In this document: positions 25,263 through 32,459 of the stretch, one piece after another | How positions within the stretch are numbered: the first letter of the stretch is position 1 | Layout of the letters: each line of letters starts with the position of its first letter | Assembly (NCBI GenBank): GCA_900104495.1 | Contig: FMXS01000014.1 | Span: forward strand, 1 to 53,863 | Origin: Ruminococcaceae bacterium FB2012 | GTDB taxonomy: Bacteria; Bacillota; Clostridia; Oscillospirales; Ruminococcaceae | DNA length: 53,863 nucleotides | Direction: 5' to 3' | Notes under the pieces: generated by a model | The model's input: the letters and a program-made list of their open reading frames with translations, nothing else | Told to the model about the DNA's origin: nothing | The model's database searches: none | Translations under genes and position numbers: made by a program

Positions 25263-25313
25263 AATAATAACCTCCATAAAATCCAGTCTTTAAGACCACT
25301 AATTTACAAAATT

Positions 25314-25342
25314 ATTATAGCACTATTCAAGGATTTAATCAA
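25314..25342 (-). promoter_or_regulatory. Promoter of the SKAEE-repeat lipoprotein
   Basis: TTGATT (25337-25342), a 17-base spacer and TATAAT (25314-25319) on the minus strand, with a TG extension. Confidence 0.82.
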
Positions 25343-25415
25343 TAATCATATTTAACAATTCTTCCAAATACGAATACGTTTTCGATAGAAAAAGTAACAA
25401 AACAGATATACACGC

Positions 25416-25447
25416 AAAAATAAGAGCCTCCCGAAGGAAGCTCTTAT
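25416..25447 (-). terminator. Terminator of the TG-repeat surface protein
   Basis: The stem ATAAGAGC/GCTCTTAT (25420-25427, 25440-25447) with an inner GGA/TCC is followed by a T-run on the minus strand. Confidence 0.85.
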
Positions 25448-25463
25448 CAAAGCTCAAGCAGAA

Positions 25464-26552
25464 TTATTTCTTCTTGGTAGCAACGATAGCAGCGCCAGCG
25501 AGAGCTACGCCTGCGAGAGCGATGCCTGCTGCGGCACCTGCCTTGGCATTGTCATTGCTGCCTGCGGGATTGGTGGTGTTGCCGGTGGTGTTGCCGGTGT
25601 TATTGCCGGTATTATTGCCGGTGTTGTTGCCGGTGCTTGTACCTGTGCCGGTACCTGTGCCTGTGCCTGTGCCTGTACCTGTACCTGTGGTGGAGCCGGT
25701 GTTGTCATCAGCCTTGGACTCTTCGCCGCCGTCAGCCTTGGACTCTTCGCCGCCGGCCTGGGACTCTTCGCCGCCTGCCTGGGACTCTTCGCCGCCGGCC
25801 TGGGACTCTTCATCGTCACCCTGGTAGCCTACAGGACCAACTTCAACGTCCTCGGAATACTCGATAGAGGTGATAACGATACCGTTGTTACCGGTCTGGA
25901 TGTTGAAACCATCCCAGTCGTTTCTCTCTTCGCCCTCGGAAGTGGTCTCGAGAACAACATAAGGATCGTTGTAGTCGTCGTTGTAGGTGTTATCGTAGAT
26001 CTTGGAAGTATCCTTCATATCAGCGATGCAGTCAGCAGTGATGGTGAAGGTGCATTCTGTGATCTCGTTATCCTCGTCATACCAGAACTGGATCCAGCCT
26101 GCCTGAGAGTCGCCGTCGCAGGTAGTATCAACCATGCCGTAGTAACAATCGTTGCCGTTGGCATCAACGTGACCGGTAACACTCTCGGAATCCTCACCAG
26201 CCTCGAGAACGTCCTTGCCCTGGAGCGGAACGCCCTTGATATACTCCTTGCCGTTCATAGTGCCGGCAGTATAGAGTGAGCAGGAACCGTTGCCGAACAT
26301 GGGCTTGAAAGAGGTCAGGCCTCTGGCCATACCCTTATCGGTCCACTCAAACTTAACGGTTACGGTAACATCTCCGCCGCTGAAAGCCTTTGCGGGGATC
26401 ATATTGTCCCAGCCGTAAACAGCTTCCCAGGTCTCCTTACCGTTGGTAGCCTTCTCGTTCGTAGGCGGAACATCGTTAGCGCTTACGGTAACAGCCATTG
26501 CAGCAGCCATAGCAAGTGCAGACATACCTGCAAAAATTCTTGACAGCTTCAT
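25464..26552 (-). CDS. Surface protein with EESQAGG, TG and NNTG repeats, unrecognised
   Basis: 362 residues. A signal peptide (about 1-25, cleaved after TVSA) is followed by a roughly 200-residue domain rich in D, W and T, then EESQAGG/EESKADG repeats, a (TG)n run, NNTG repeats, and a C-terminal hydrophobic span ending in KKK that anchors it in the membrane; no LPXTG is present. The strands CTFTITADCIADM and FNIQTGNNGIVITSIEY resemble those of the adjacent SKAEE lipoprotein, which suggests diverged paralogues. GGAGGAG precedes the ATG. Function unknown. Confidence 0.85.
   Translation of the reverse strand: MKLSRIFAGMSALAMAAAMAVTVSANDVPPTNEKATNGKETWEAVYGWDNMIPAKAFSGGDVTVTVKFEWTDKGMARGLTSFKPMFGNGSCSLYTAGTMNGKEYIKGVPLQGKDVLEAGEDSESVTGHVDANGNDCYYGMVDTTCDGDSQAGWIQFWYDEDNEITECTFTITADCIADMKDTSKIYDNTYNDDYNDPYVVLETTSEGEERNDWDGFNIQTGNNGIVITSIEYSEDVEVGPVGYQGDDEESQAGGEESQAGGEESQAGGEESKADGGEESKADDNTGSTTGTGTGTGTGTGTGTGTSTGNNTGNNTGNNTGNTTGNTTNPAGSNDNAKAGAAAGIALAGVALAGAAIVATKKK
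25573..25816 (-). repeat. Coding low-complexity repeats (EESQAGG, TG, NNTG)
   Basis: Three successive arrays lie in one gene: 21-base EESQAGG units (about 25747-25816), 6-base TG dipeptide units (about 25626-25690) and 12-base NNTG units (about 25573-25640). All units are multiples of three. Confidence 0.8.
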
Positions 26553-26616
26553 AGAAATTCTCCTCCATAAGATTCATAATTGTTTTTTTGAATTGCGTAT
26601 ATCAATTCATAGTATC

Positions 26617-26645
26617 ATTATAACACTTTCATAATCAAAAATCAA
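26617..26645 (-). promoter_or_regulatory. Promoter of the TG-repeat surface protein
   Basis: TTGATT (26640-26645), a 17-base spacer and TATAAT (26617-26622) on the minus strand. It has the same -35 variant and spacing as the neighbouring lipoprotein promoter. Confidence 0.82.
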
Positions 26646-26675
26646 GGGGGACAGACTAAAATTATTACAATTTGC

Positions 26676-26709
26676 AAAAAAATCCTGCACAATTTTGTGC
26701 AGGACTTTT
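26676..26709 (-). terminator. Terminator of the WG-repeat lipoprotein
   Basis: The stem TCCTGCAC/GTGCAGGA extends to ten pairs (26683-26692, 26695-26704). It is followed by seven T on the minus strand and by TTTTT on the plus strand. Confidence 0.88.
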
Positions 26710-26728
26710 TGTAAGTATTTCACAACTA

Positions 26729-28033
26729 TTATTCTTCCGTATTCTCGGCGGGCTGCTCTGCCGGCTGGCTTTGCTGCTCGGCAGGAGTCTCCTGCTGGAC
26801 GGGCTGAGTAGCCTGAGTTTCGGTAGACTGAGTCGCCGTGACTTCGGGAGTAGTCTGTACGGGTGCCGGAGTTGTCACCACCGGTGCCGGAGTAGTGGCC
26901 TGAGTCTGCACTTGAGTGGTGGTAGTGGTTTGCGACCAGGTCTGCCTGGTGACCGTGGTGGTAGCCGTTGTGGTGGTCACCTTCGGCATTTTCAGATCGG
27001 AGACCTCACCGAGGGTGATGACGCCCCAAAGGCCGTCCACGTTGACCCAGGCTCTTCCGCTCTGGATAGGCCGCACCTGCGTGAAGGAGCCCATAGGTAT
27101 CAGCAGGCTGCCGTCCTTGGTATAGTAGCCGCCGCCCTTTTCGTTCTGCACCGCTACGAAGCCCTCGCTGAACAGGTTCGGATGCGAACGTTCCTCGCTG
27201 TTGGCGGCGTTGTTGGTATACGCCGAAGGCATATCGTAGAATTTCAGATCAATCACCTTTTTGCCGGACTCGTCGAAATATCCCCAAAGGCCGTTCTGCT
27301 TGAGGGCTATCAGCGTTTCCGAAGGGTCTCCGTAGGAAGTAACGTAGCAGTCGTCGTAATCGAAGCCGGTTATCAAGCCCTCGTTATCCGCGAGAGCGTA
27401 GGCGTCGGATTTGATATTTGAGACGAAATACTCCCCGTCTATCTCCCCGATGTCCGCCTTGCAGACGGCGACGGTATCGTCACTGTCAAAGGCCTTGACT
27501 TTCCCCTCCTGATCCAGATAAAAGATCTTGTTCTCGCTGTCGGACCAGTAATAGGCTCTTATCTTTGCAGGCTGGATGTCCGTGACCTCCTCCCGGCGTC
27601 TGAGATAATCGTCAAGGTAGCAGATCTTCGTGCCGCCGTCCTCGGTGGGTGAGGAAAGGATGATCTGTCCGGTGGGCATCATATAATAATTCTGGAACTC
27701 GGGGTACACGACCATATTGCCGTTAAGGTCAATAAAGCCGAACTTCCCGTCCTCGCTGATTATCGAGGTGTAGAGATATGCCTTGTACTTGATGTTGGAC
27801 ATATCGAACAGGCTGCAGTCGGGAGTGATGATATTATCGCAGGTAACGCTGGGCTTCAAGGCCCACCTGTAATTGATGACCTCTTCCTTCTGCTGCACGG
27901 GAGCGGAATAAAGCGTTTCTTCGTAATCAATATCCTTGCCGGAGCCTGTGGCCTGCTCTCCGGGGAGTGTGCATCCTCCGAGGATCAAACACGAGGCTGC
28001 TGCCAGCGCAAGGGTCTTCAGCGTTTTATTCAT
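26729..28033 (-). CDS. WG-repeat lipoprotein with Thr/Gln/Pro-rich tail
   Basis: 434 residues. A signal peptide ends at lipobox LGGC, cysteine 21. The body has WG-type beta units (KFGFIDLNGNMV, LWGYFDESGKKV, GGGYYTKDGSLL, LWGVITLG). The C-terminal 90 residues are T/Q/P/V-rich low complexity, likely a wall-spanning or glycosylated tail. WG-repeat proteins have no agreed function. AAAGGAAG precedes the ATG. It follows dtd by 44 bases and may share its transcript. Confidence 0.87.
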   Translation of the reverse strand: MNKTLKTLALAAASCLILGGCTLPGEQATGSGKDIDYEETLYSAPVQQKEEVINYRWALKPSVTCDNIITPDCSLFDMSNIKYKAYLYTSIISEDGKFGFIDLNGNMVVYPEFQNYYMMPTGQIILSSPTEDGGTKICYLDDYLRRREEVTDIQPAKIRAYYWSDSENKIFYLDQEGKVKAFDSDDTVAVCKADIGEIDGEYFVSNIKSDAYALADNEGLITGFDYDDCYVTSYGDPSETLIALKQNGLWGYFDESGKKVIDLKFYDMPSAYTNNAANSEERSHPNLFSEGFVAVQNEKGGGYYTKDGSLLIPMGSFTQVRPIQSGRAWVNVDGLWGVITLGEVSDLKMPKVTTTTATTTVTRQTWSQTTTTTQVQTQATTPAPVVTTPAPVQTTPEVTATQSTETQATQPVQQETPAEQQSQPAEQPAENTEE

Positions 28034-28077
28034 ATTTCTTCCTTTCGGTGTCTCTTGTCCGTCCGTCTGTTGTGCGC

Positions 28078-28536
28078 TTACAAAATATTGCCGTCGATGC
28101 AGTCGAGCAGTATGGTGAAGGGACCGTCGTTTTCAAGGTCCACTTTCATCTCGGCGCCGAATACGCCGTGCTCCATCTTGCCGGTGATGCGTTCTCCGAG
28201 GGCTTTGAGGAAATACTCGTAGAGCCTGTTGGCTTCATCGGGAGCGCCTGCTTTGATAAAGCTGGGGCGGTTTCCCTTATGGCAGTCGGCCAGCAGAGTG
28301 AACTGCGACACCACCAAAGCGTCTCCGCCGACATCGTCAATGGAAAGATTGGTCTTGCCCTCGCTGTCCTCAAAGATACGCAGCTTGGAGATCTTCTCTG
28401 CGAGGCGGTCGCATTCTCTTTCGCTGTCGCCGTCGGCGGCGCCGAAGAGTATCATCAGACCCTTTTCTATCTTTCCTGTCAGCACGCCGTCGGCTGTTAC
28501 CGAAGCGTGTGTTACTCTTTGTATTACCGCCTTCAT
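28078..28536 (-). CDS. dtd: D-aminoacyl-tRNA deacylase
   Basis: 152 residues, normal Dtd length. It hydrolyses D-amino acids and glycine wrongly attached to tRNA. The two active-site motifs SQFTLLADCHKGNRPSF (about 78-94) and NDGPFTILLD (about 136-145; family GPxT/V) are both present. Its start overlaps the stop of the upstream epimerase-like gene by one base (TGATG), so the two are translationally coupled. Confidence 0.97.
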   Translation of the reverse strand: MKAVIQRVTHASVTADGVLTGKIEKGLMILFGAADGDSERECDRLAEKISKLRIFEDSEGKTNLSIDDVGGDALVVSQFTLLADCHKGNRPSFIKAGAPDEANRLYEYFLKALGERITGKMEHGVFGAEMKVDLENDGPFTILLDCIDGNIL

Positions 28537-29402
28537 CAGAACACCCTTATCCTGTACTCAAACGTGAAGCTGCATCCCTGTTCCAGTCTGACAGCGTGGG
28601 GCTTGCTTTCGATATCCTCAAAGGCATCGTCCTCGTAGACAGGCACGGAGGTCCAGGGTTCGAGGCAGACGAAGGCTGCCCTGTCGTCCCCTGTGGGAGA
28701 CCACACCGAGATGCATCCGCAGCTTTCGTTCCAACTGAGAGTGACTCCCCTGCTGCTCTTATCGCTTTTGAGGGAAATGCTCCTTGAAGCGGGAGCGTCC
28801 TTCATGATAACGTCGTTGTCAAAGAGGGCTCTTGTCATGGGGAGCCTGTTTTCGTTTTCAAGGATAGTCCTGGTGCCGTTCCAAACCTGGATGACAGTTT
28901 CGGGCTTTTCGTATTCCACATAGTAGTCCTCGAAGGAAAGCCCTTCCTCCAGGGGACAGTTGAATGCAGGATGCCCGCCGAGGTAGAAAAACATAGGCCC
29001 GCTGCCGGTGTTGGTGACGGTATTGGCAACGCAGAGAGTATCGTCCCTGTCCTTGTCAAATGAATATGTAACATCCAGCCGGAAATCGTAGGGGAACAGC
29101 TTTTTGGTACTCTCGTCGGAAGTGAGGAAAAAGCTGAGGGAACTGTCGCTGTTTCCGGCGGGAGCGAACTCGCTGTCACGGGCGAAGCCGTGATTCGAGG
29201 GCATAACATACTCCCTTCCCCCGGCTTTGTATTTCTTATCCTTCGGGGAGCAGATAAAGGGGAACAGCACCGGCGCATAGCGCTTCCAGGCATCTCCGCA
29301 CTGCCAGAGATACTCGGTCTCACCGAGTCGGACCGAATGTAGCTCAGCGCCGTGAGTATCGGCGGAGACAGTCATTTTTCCGTTGGTCATGGAGAAAAGC
29401 AT
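28536..29402 (-). CDS. Aldose 1-epimerase family protein (YeaD/LacX-like)
   Basis: 288 residues with the galactose-mutarotase beta-sandwich pattern: early GAELHSVRLGETEYLW, then APVLFPF, NHGFARDSEF near 70 with a probable catalytic histidine, and YLGGHPAFN near 140 with the second histidine. It interconverts sugar anomers; the exact sugar is unknown. The ATG at 29402 follows AAGGAGG by eight bases. A terminator-like hairpin ends 27 bases before the start, and no separate promoter is clear, so expression may depend on readthrough from the kinase pair. Confidence 0.9.
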   Translation of the reverse strand: MLFSMTNGKMTVSADTHGAELHSVRLGETEYLWQCGDAWKRYAPVLFPFICSPKDKKYKAGGREYVMPSNHGFARDSEFAPAGNSDSSLSFFLTSDESTKKLFPYDFRLDVTYSFDKDRDDTLCVANTVTNTGSGPMFFYLGGHPAFNCPLEEGLSFEDYYVEYEKPETVIQVWNGTRTILENENRLPMTRALFDNDVIMKDAPASRSISLKSDKSSRGVTLSWNESCGCISVWSPTGDDRAAFVCLEPWTSVPVYEDDAFEDIESKPHAVRLEQGCSFTFEYRIRVF

Positions 29403-29420
29403 CAGCAGGACCTCCTTAGT

Positions 29421-29462
29421 AAAAATCAAGAGGTAAGAGGCATTTCGGCTTCCTCTTACCTC
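29421..29462 (-). terminator. Terminator of the tyrosine-kinase pair
   Basis: A perfect 11-base stem GAGGTAAGAGG/CCTCTTACCTC (29430-29440, 29452-29462) is followed by TTGATTTTTA on the minus strand. The broken T-run suggests partial termination. Confidence 0.7.
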
Positions 29463-29468
29463 CCGGCA

Positions 29469-30269
29469 TCAGTTCTTCTTATCGTTTTTCTCGAGCTTCT
29501 TGGGCTTCTCGCCGTAGCTGTAGGCATAGCCGTAATCGTCGCCGTAGCCGTACTTACGGCTGTAACGGCTGTACTTATAGCCTCTCTTATAGCTGCTCTT
29601 GCCGAGGGTCTGTACCTGTCCGAGGATAGCACCCAGGACATAGCCGTCGGCAAACTTGATAGCGTTGAGAGCGTCCTCAAAAGCATCGTTGGGTGTTCCG
29701 CCCTGACGGACTACCAGACATACGCCGGCAATATACGGCAGCATATTCAGTGTATCCGAAACGATGTTTATGGGCGGGGTGTCGATGATGATATAGTCGT
29801 AATACTCCGACAGCTTTTCCAGCAGGACTTTCATATTCTCGCTGCCCAGCATCTCCGAAGGGTTGGGAGGGATAGGTCCGCTGGTGATAACATCAAGGCC
29901 GTCGGTGACCTGAGAATTGAGCACCTCTCTGAAGGAATCAATGCCGCCCAGCAGGGTCGAGAGGCCCAGCTTGTTCTGAAGGCCGAAGGTCTTGTGGGCA
30001 ACAGGCTTACGAAGGTCGGCGTCAATGTAAAGCACCCTGGAATCGGTCTGAGCAAAAGTCAGAGCCAGGTTTGCGGAAATGGTGGATTTACCCTCTGAAG
30101 GCAGTGCGGAAGAAACCGCGAATATTTTGCTGTTTCTTGTGGAAAGAGCAAACATTATATTTGTTCTGAGAGCCTTGAAGGCTTCGGTGACGGCAAAGGG
30201 AAAGTCCTTGTCAAGCATGGTCATTCGCTTTGCTGTCTTTGAATTCTCGCCTTTCTTCTTAATACTCAT
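29469..30269 (-). CDS. Bacterial tyrosine kinase, CpsD/CapB-type cytoplasmic subunit
   Basis: 266 residues. Walker A SALPSEGKST (about 54-63), Walker A' VLYIDADLR and Walker B IIIDTPP are in order, and a C-terminal tyrosine cluster (about ten Y in the last 50 residues) is the autophosphorylation tail. With its membrane partner it controls capsule or exopolysaccharide chain length and export. The ATG at 30269 follows AAGGAGG and overlaps the end of the partner gene by 11 bases. No polysaccharide synthesis genes are adjacent. Confidence 0.95.
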   Translation of the reverse strand: MSIKKKGENSKTAKRMTMLDKDFPFAVTEAFKALRTNIMFALSTRNSKIFAVSSALPSEGKSTISANLALTFAQTDSRVLYIDADLRKPVAHKTFGLQNKLGLSTLLGGIDSFREVLNSQVTDGLDVITSGPIPPNPSEMLGSENMKVLLEKLSEYYDYIIIDTPPINIVSDTLNMLPYIAGVCLVVRQGGTPNDAFEDALNAIKFADGYVLGAILGQVQTLGKSSYKRGYKYSRYSRKYGYGDDYGYAYSYGEKPKKLEKNDKKN

Positions 30270-31032
30270 ACTTTGAAGCCTCCTTGTCATCCATTTCAAG
30301 ATCGGGGATCTCACCAAGTACAGGTATCGAGAACTTGTTCTTGATATCCTCGGAGCTGTTGATGCAGTTATCAAAGAGCTTGAGGATAATTACGATAGCC
30401 GCGGCGATAACGAAACCGATAAGCGCACCGATAACGGTATAGCGCTTTACGCTGGGACCGGATGCGGAAAGAGGAACTTTTGCTTCGCCGATAGTTTCAA
30501 CGGAACCCGCTTTAGTGACCTGCATCAGAAGGTCCTTGGCATAGAGGGCGATGTCGTTGCAGATATCGGCGGAAAGCTGAGGATCTCTTGTCGTGGCCGT
30601 GATCTTGATGACCTCGGTATTGTTAACGGCGGAAGCGGAAACAAGGCTTCTTATCTGAGCGGCGGGAATATACTCTTTTCCGTTATCGTCCTTCTTGATG
30701 GTGAAGAAGGGCTTCATCTGATCCGCGCCGTAGGCCTGAAGGAGCATTTCCGAGACCTTATCGTACATAACGTCGTCGCTAAGGATAACGATATAGGTGG
30801 AAGCAAGGCTCTTGGCCGCACTCAGGTCAGAGGCAGTGGCAGTGGAACTCGTTTCGGAAGAGTTCTTCACATAGATCGACACCGACGAGGAATACTGCAG
30901 CGGGAGCCAGAATTTAGCATAAGCGAACATCAGTCCTCCGCCGACGATAGTAAGCAGGATGATGAATTTTATTCTGGACAAAAGCAGGAATAGTATTTCT
31001 GCAAGGTTTATCTCTTGTTCCTGGTTTTCCAT
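30259..31032 (-). CDS. Wzz/CpsC-type polysaccharide chain-length membrane adaptor
   Basis: 257 residues. Membrane spans lie at about 17-37 and 205-225 around an extracellular domain, and a short cytoplasmic tail follows. This is the split Gram-positive arrangement in which the adaptor tail activates the separate kinase encoded next. SAKSLASTYIVILSDDVMYDKV near the middle is family-typical. GGGTAGATCAA lies before the ATG. It is driven by a near-perfect promoter at 31101-31129. Confidence 0.92.
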   Translation of the reverse strand: MENQEQEINLAEILFLLLSRIKFIILLTIVGGGLMFAYAKFWLPLQYSSSVSIYVKNSSETSSTATASDLSAAKSLASTYIVILSDDVMYDKVSEMLLQAYGADQMKPFFTIKKDDNGKEYIPAAQIRSLVSASAVNNTEVIKITATTRDPQLSADICNDIALYAKDLLMQVTKAGSVETIGEAKVPLSASGPSVKRYTVIGALIGFVIAAAIVIILKLFDNCINSSEDIKNKFSIPVLGEIPDLEMDDKEASKYEY

Positions 31033-31100
31033 TTGATCTACCCTTTCAACATATAAATACGGGCTTCTAAAAGAAAGTTCTTAAAAGCACTCCGTTTTTT

Positions 31101-31129
31101 ATTATATACTATTTTTGTTTATTTGTCAA
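31101..31129 (-). promoter_or_regulatory. Promoter of the tyrosine-kinase pair
   Basis: TTGACA (31124-31129), a 17-base spacer and TATAAT (31101-31106) on the minus strand. Full consensus. Confidence 0.9.
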
Positions 31130-31163
31130 TGGTAAAATTAACTATCCCGATAAAATATCAGCC

Positions 31164-31193
31164 AAAAAAAGCGGCGTATTTTCGCGTTTTTTT
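31164..31193 (-). terminator. Weak terminator after the amidohydrolase
   Basis: Seven A, a short imperfect GC stem and seven T in sequence allow a bulged hairpin in either direction. The stem is short, so confidence is low. Confidence 0.4.
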
Positions 31194-31204
31194 AATCTAA
31201 AATG

Positions 31205-32014
31205 CTAAACGGTGGTACTTTTGCTCTCTCCGAGAAGCGCAAGGGCATTTCGGAAGAATATCTTTTCCTTTTCGTCGTCCGTCAGAGGGAGGGCGTCTAT
31301 CTTCCTGAACATCAGCTCTGCGCTCTGCCAGGGGCAGTCGCTGGCGAACAGGACCCTGTCCGCGCCGTGCTTTCTAATCATTTTCAGCATCAGCTCGTCG
31401 GGGACGTACAGCGAGTAGGCAGTATCTATGTAGACCTCGCCGTCCAGCCCGCAGATATGATCCAATGACTCCTGCCAGTATTCGTTGCCGCCCATATGGG
31501 CCAGGATGATCCTGAGCTTCGGGTGGCGCTTTATCATTTCGGAGGCGGGCTCCGGCATACAGTAGGTTACCTCCGGCGAGATCGGGTCAAGGCCGGCGTG
31601 GACCGTAACGGGCAGACCGATGCATTCCAGCTCCGAAAACATCGGGTCAAGGCGGGGCTCGTTTATGAAAAAGCCCTGGTACTCGGGATGGAGCTTGAAG
31701 CCGTGAAGGCCCATTTCCTTTACGCGGTGCATTTCCTCGAAGAGGTCCTCGGAATCGGGGTGGACCGTCCCGAAGGATATGACTCTTCCGCCGTCATTTT
31801 CGGCGGCCCAGTCGTTTATTATCCTTTGCTGGGAGGGCTTGGTGGCAATGGGGAGGAGCACTCCCCTGTCAACGCCCCAGCGGTCGAAGCACTGAAGCGC
31901 GGAGGACAGTCTTCCGTCGGTAAAAGCAGGTACTCCGCAGGTAGCGGTCAGCTTTTCCATAGCCCTAACGGCGATCTTGTCGGTAAAGGCGTGAAAATGA
32001 AAATCAATAAGCAT
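31205..32014 (-). CDS. Amidohydrolase family protein (metal-dependent TIM barrel)
   Basis: 269 residues. The metal-binding HxH is H5/H7 in MLIDFHFHAF. Later motifs are KLHPEYQGF (about 124), VTVHAG (about 150), ILAHMGG (about 184) and FASDCPW with the catalytic aspartate (about 234), the layout of the amidohydrolase-2 branch. Members are decarboxylases or hydrolases; the substrate cannot be told. The ATG at 32014 starts the conserved first strand; an ATG at 32113 would add an unrelated basic extension across the promoter. AGGA lies upstream at a rather long spacing. Confidence 0.88.
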   Translation of the reverse strand: MLIDFHFHAFTDKIAVRAMEKLTATCGVPAFTDGRLSSALQCFDRWGVDRGVLLPIATKPSQQRIINDWAAENDGGRVISFGTVHPDSEDLFEEMHRVKEMGLHGFKLHPEYQGFFINEPRLDPMFSELECIGLPVTVHAGLDPISPEVTYCMPEPASEMIKRHPKLRIILAHMGGNEYWQESLDHICGLDGEVYIDTAYSLYVPDELMLKMIRKHGADRVLFASDCPWQSAELMFRKIDALPLTDDEKEKIFFRNALALLGESKSTTV

Positions 32015-32054
32015 AGGGTCTCTTATCCTTTCAGCGATATGATAGGCAAAATAT

Positions 32055-32083
32055 ATTGTACCACGATCCGGCAAAAATTTCAA
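32055..32083 (-). promoter_or_regulatory. Promoter of the amidohydrolase gene
   Basis: TTGAAA (32078-32083), a 17-base spacer and TACAAT (32055-32060) with a TG extension on the minus strand. Confidence 0.7.
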
Positions 32084-32173
32084 TGCTTTTTTGTGACGGC
32101 GTTTTTTTGCCAACTGTCAACTGTCAATTTAACTATTAATGTCAATTTATTTATAAAAGTTCACAGTTTCCTA

Positions 32174-32203
32174 TTGAATTCATACCCCCCGAAGTGGTAA
32201 AAT
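32174..32203 (+). promoter_or_regulatory. Promoter candidate of the VWA-protein gene
   Basis: TTGAAT (32174-32179), an 18-base spacer and TAAAAT (32198-32203) with a TG extension. It would give a leader of about 250 bases. Confidence 0.6.
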
Positions 32204-32223
32204 TGTATATAAGAGGCAGCGTG

Positions 32224-32260
32224 TGCCTTTGACAGTTGAGATGTATCAACGGCAAAGGCA
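32224..32260 (+). promoter_or_regulatory. Leader hairpin
   Basis: The outer arms TGCCTTTG/CAAAGGCA (32224-32231, 32253-32260) enclose the inner arms GTTGA/TCAAC (32235-32239, 32246-32250). It is not followed by a T-run. Confidence 0.55.
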
Positions 32261-32283
32261 ACTCCGCACGACCCGCGGCTAAC

Positions 32284-32413
32284 GCCTCTGCACGTCATCT
32301 GCTTGCACTTTTTCCGTCATAGCGCACAAATTCTCCTTGCCTTGCGTCAGCAAGGCTGCGTCAAATTTATGCACTCTGACGAAAAAATTGACTGTGCATC
32401 TGACGCACAGGGG
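32284..32413 (+). repeat. 130-base imperfect inverted repeat (giant hairpin)
   Basis: It is centred on the GTCA loop at 32346-32349. Paired blocks from inside out are GCCTTGC/GCAAGGC (32339-32345, 32350-32356), AAATT/AATTT, a GCGCA/TGCAC block, CGTCA/TGACG (32315-32319, 32377-32381), TTTTT/AAAAA, GTCA/TGAC (32294-32297, 32401-32404), and CCTCTGC against GCACAGGGG at the outer end. It may be a structured RNA or a small palindromic mobile repeat. Confidence 0.7.
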
Positions 32414-32459
32414 TTGTGCTGTGTTGCCTAAATCAATTGCGAAAGGAATATTGTTACTT

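Larger units (their letters stand above)
32015..32459. other. 445-base divergent region with a large structured leader
   Basis: No gene is seen. It carries a leftward promoter for the amidohydrolase (32055-32083), tandem CAACTGT words (about 32108-32125), a rightward promoter (32174-32203), a nested hairpin (32224-32260) and a 130-base imperfect inverted repeat (32284-32413), all in the leader of the VWA-protein gene. Confidence 0.75.
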
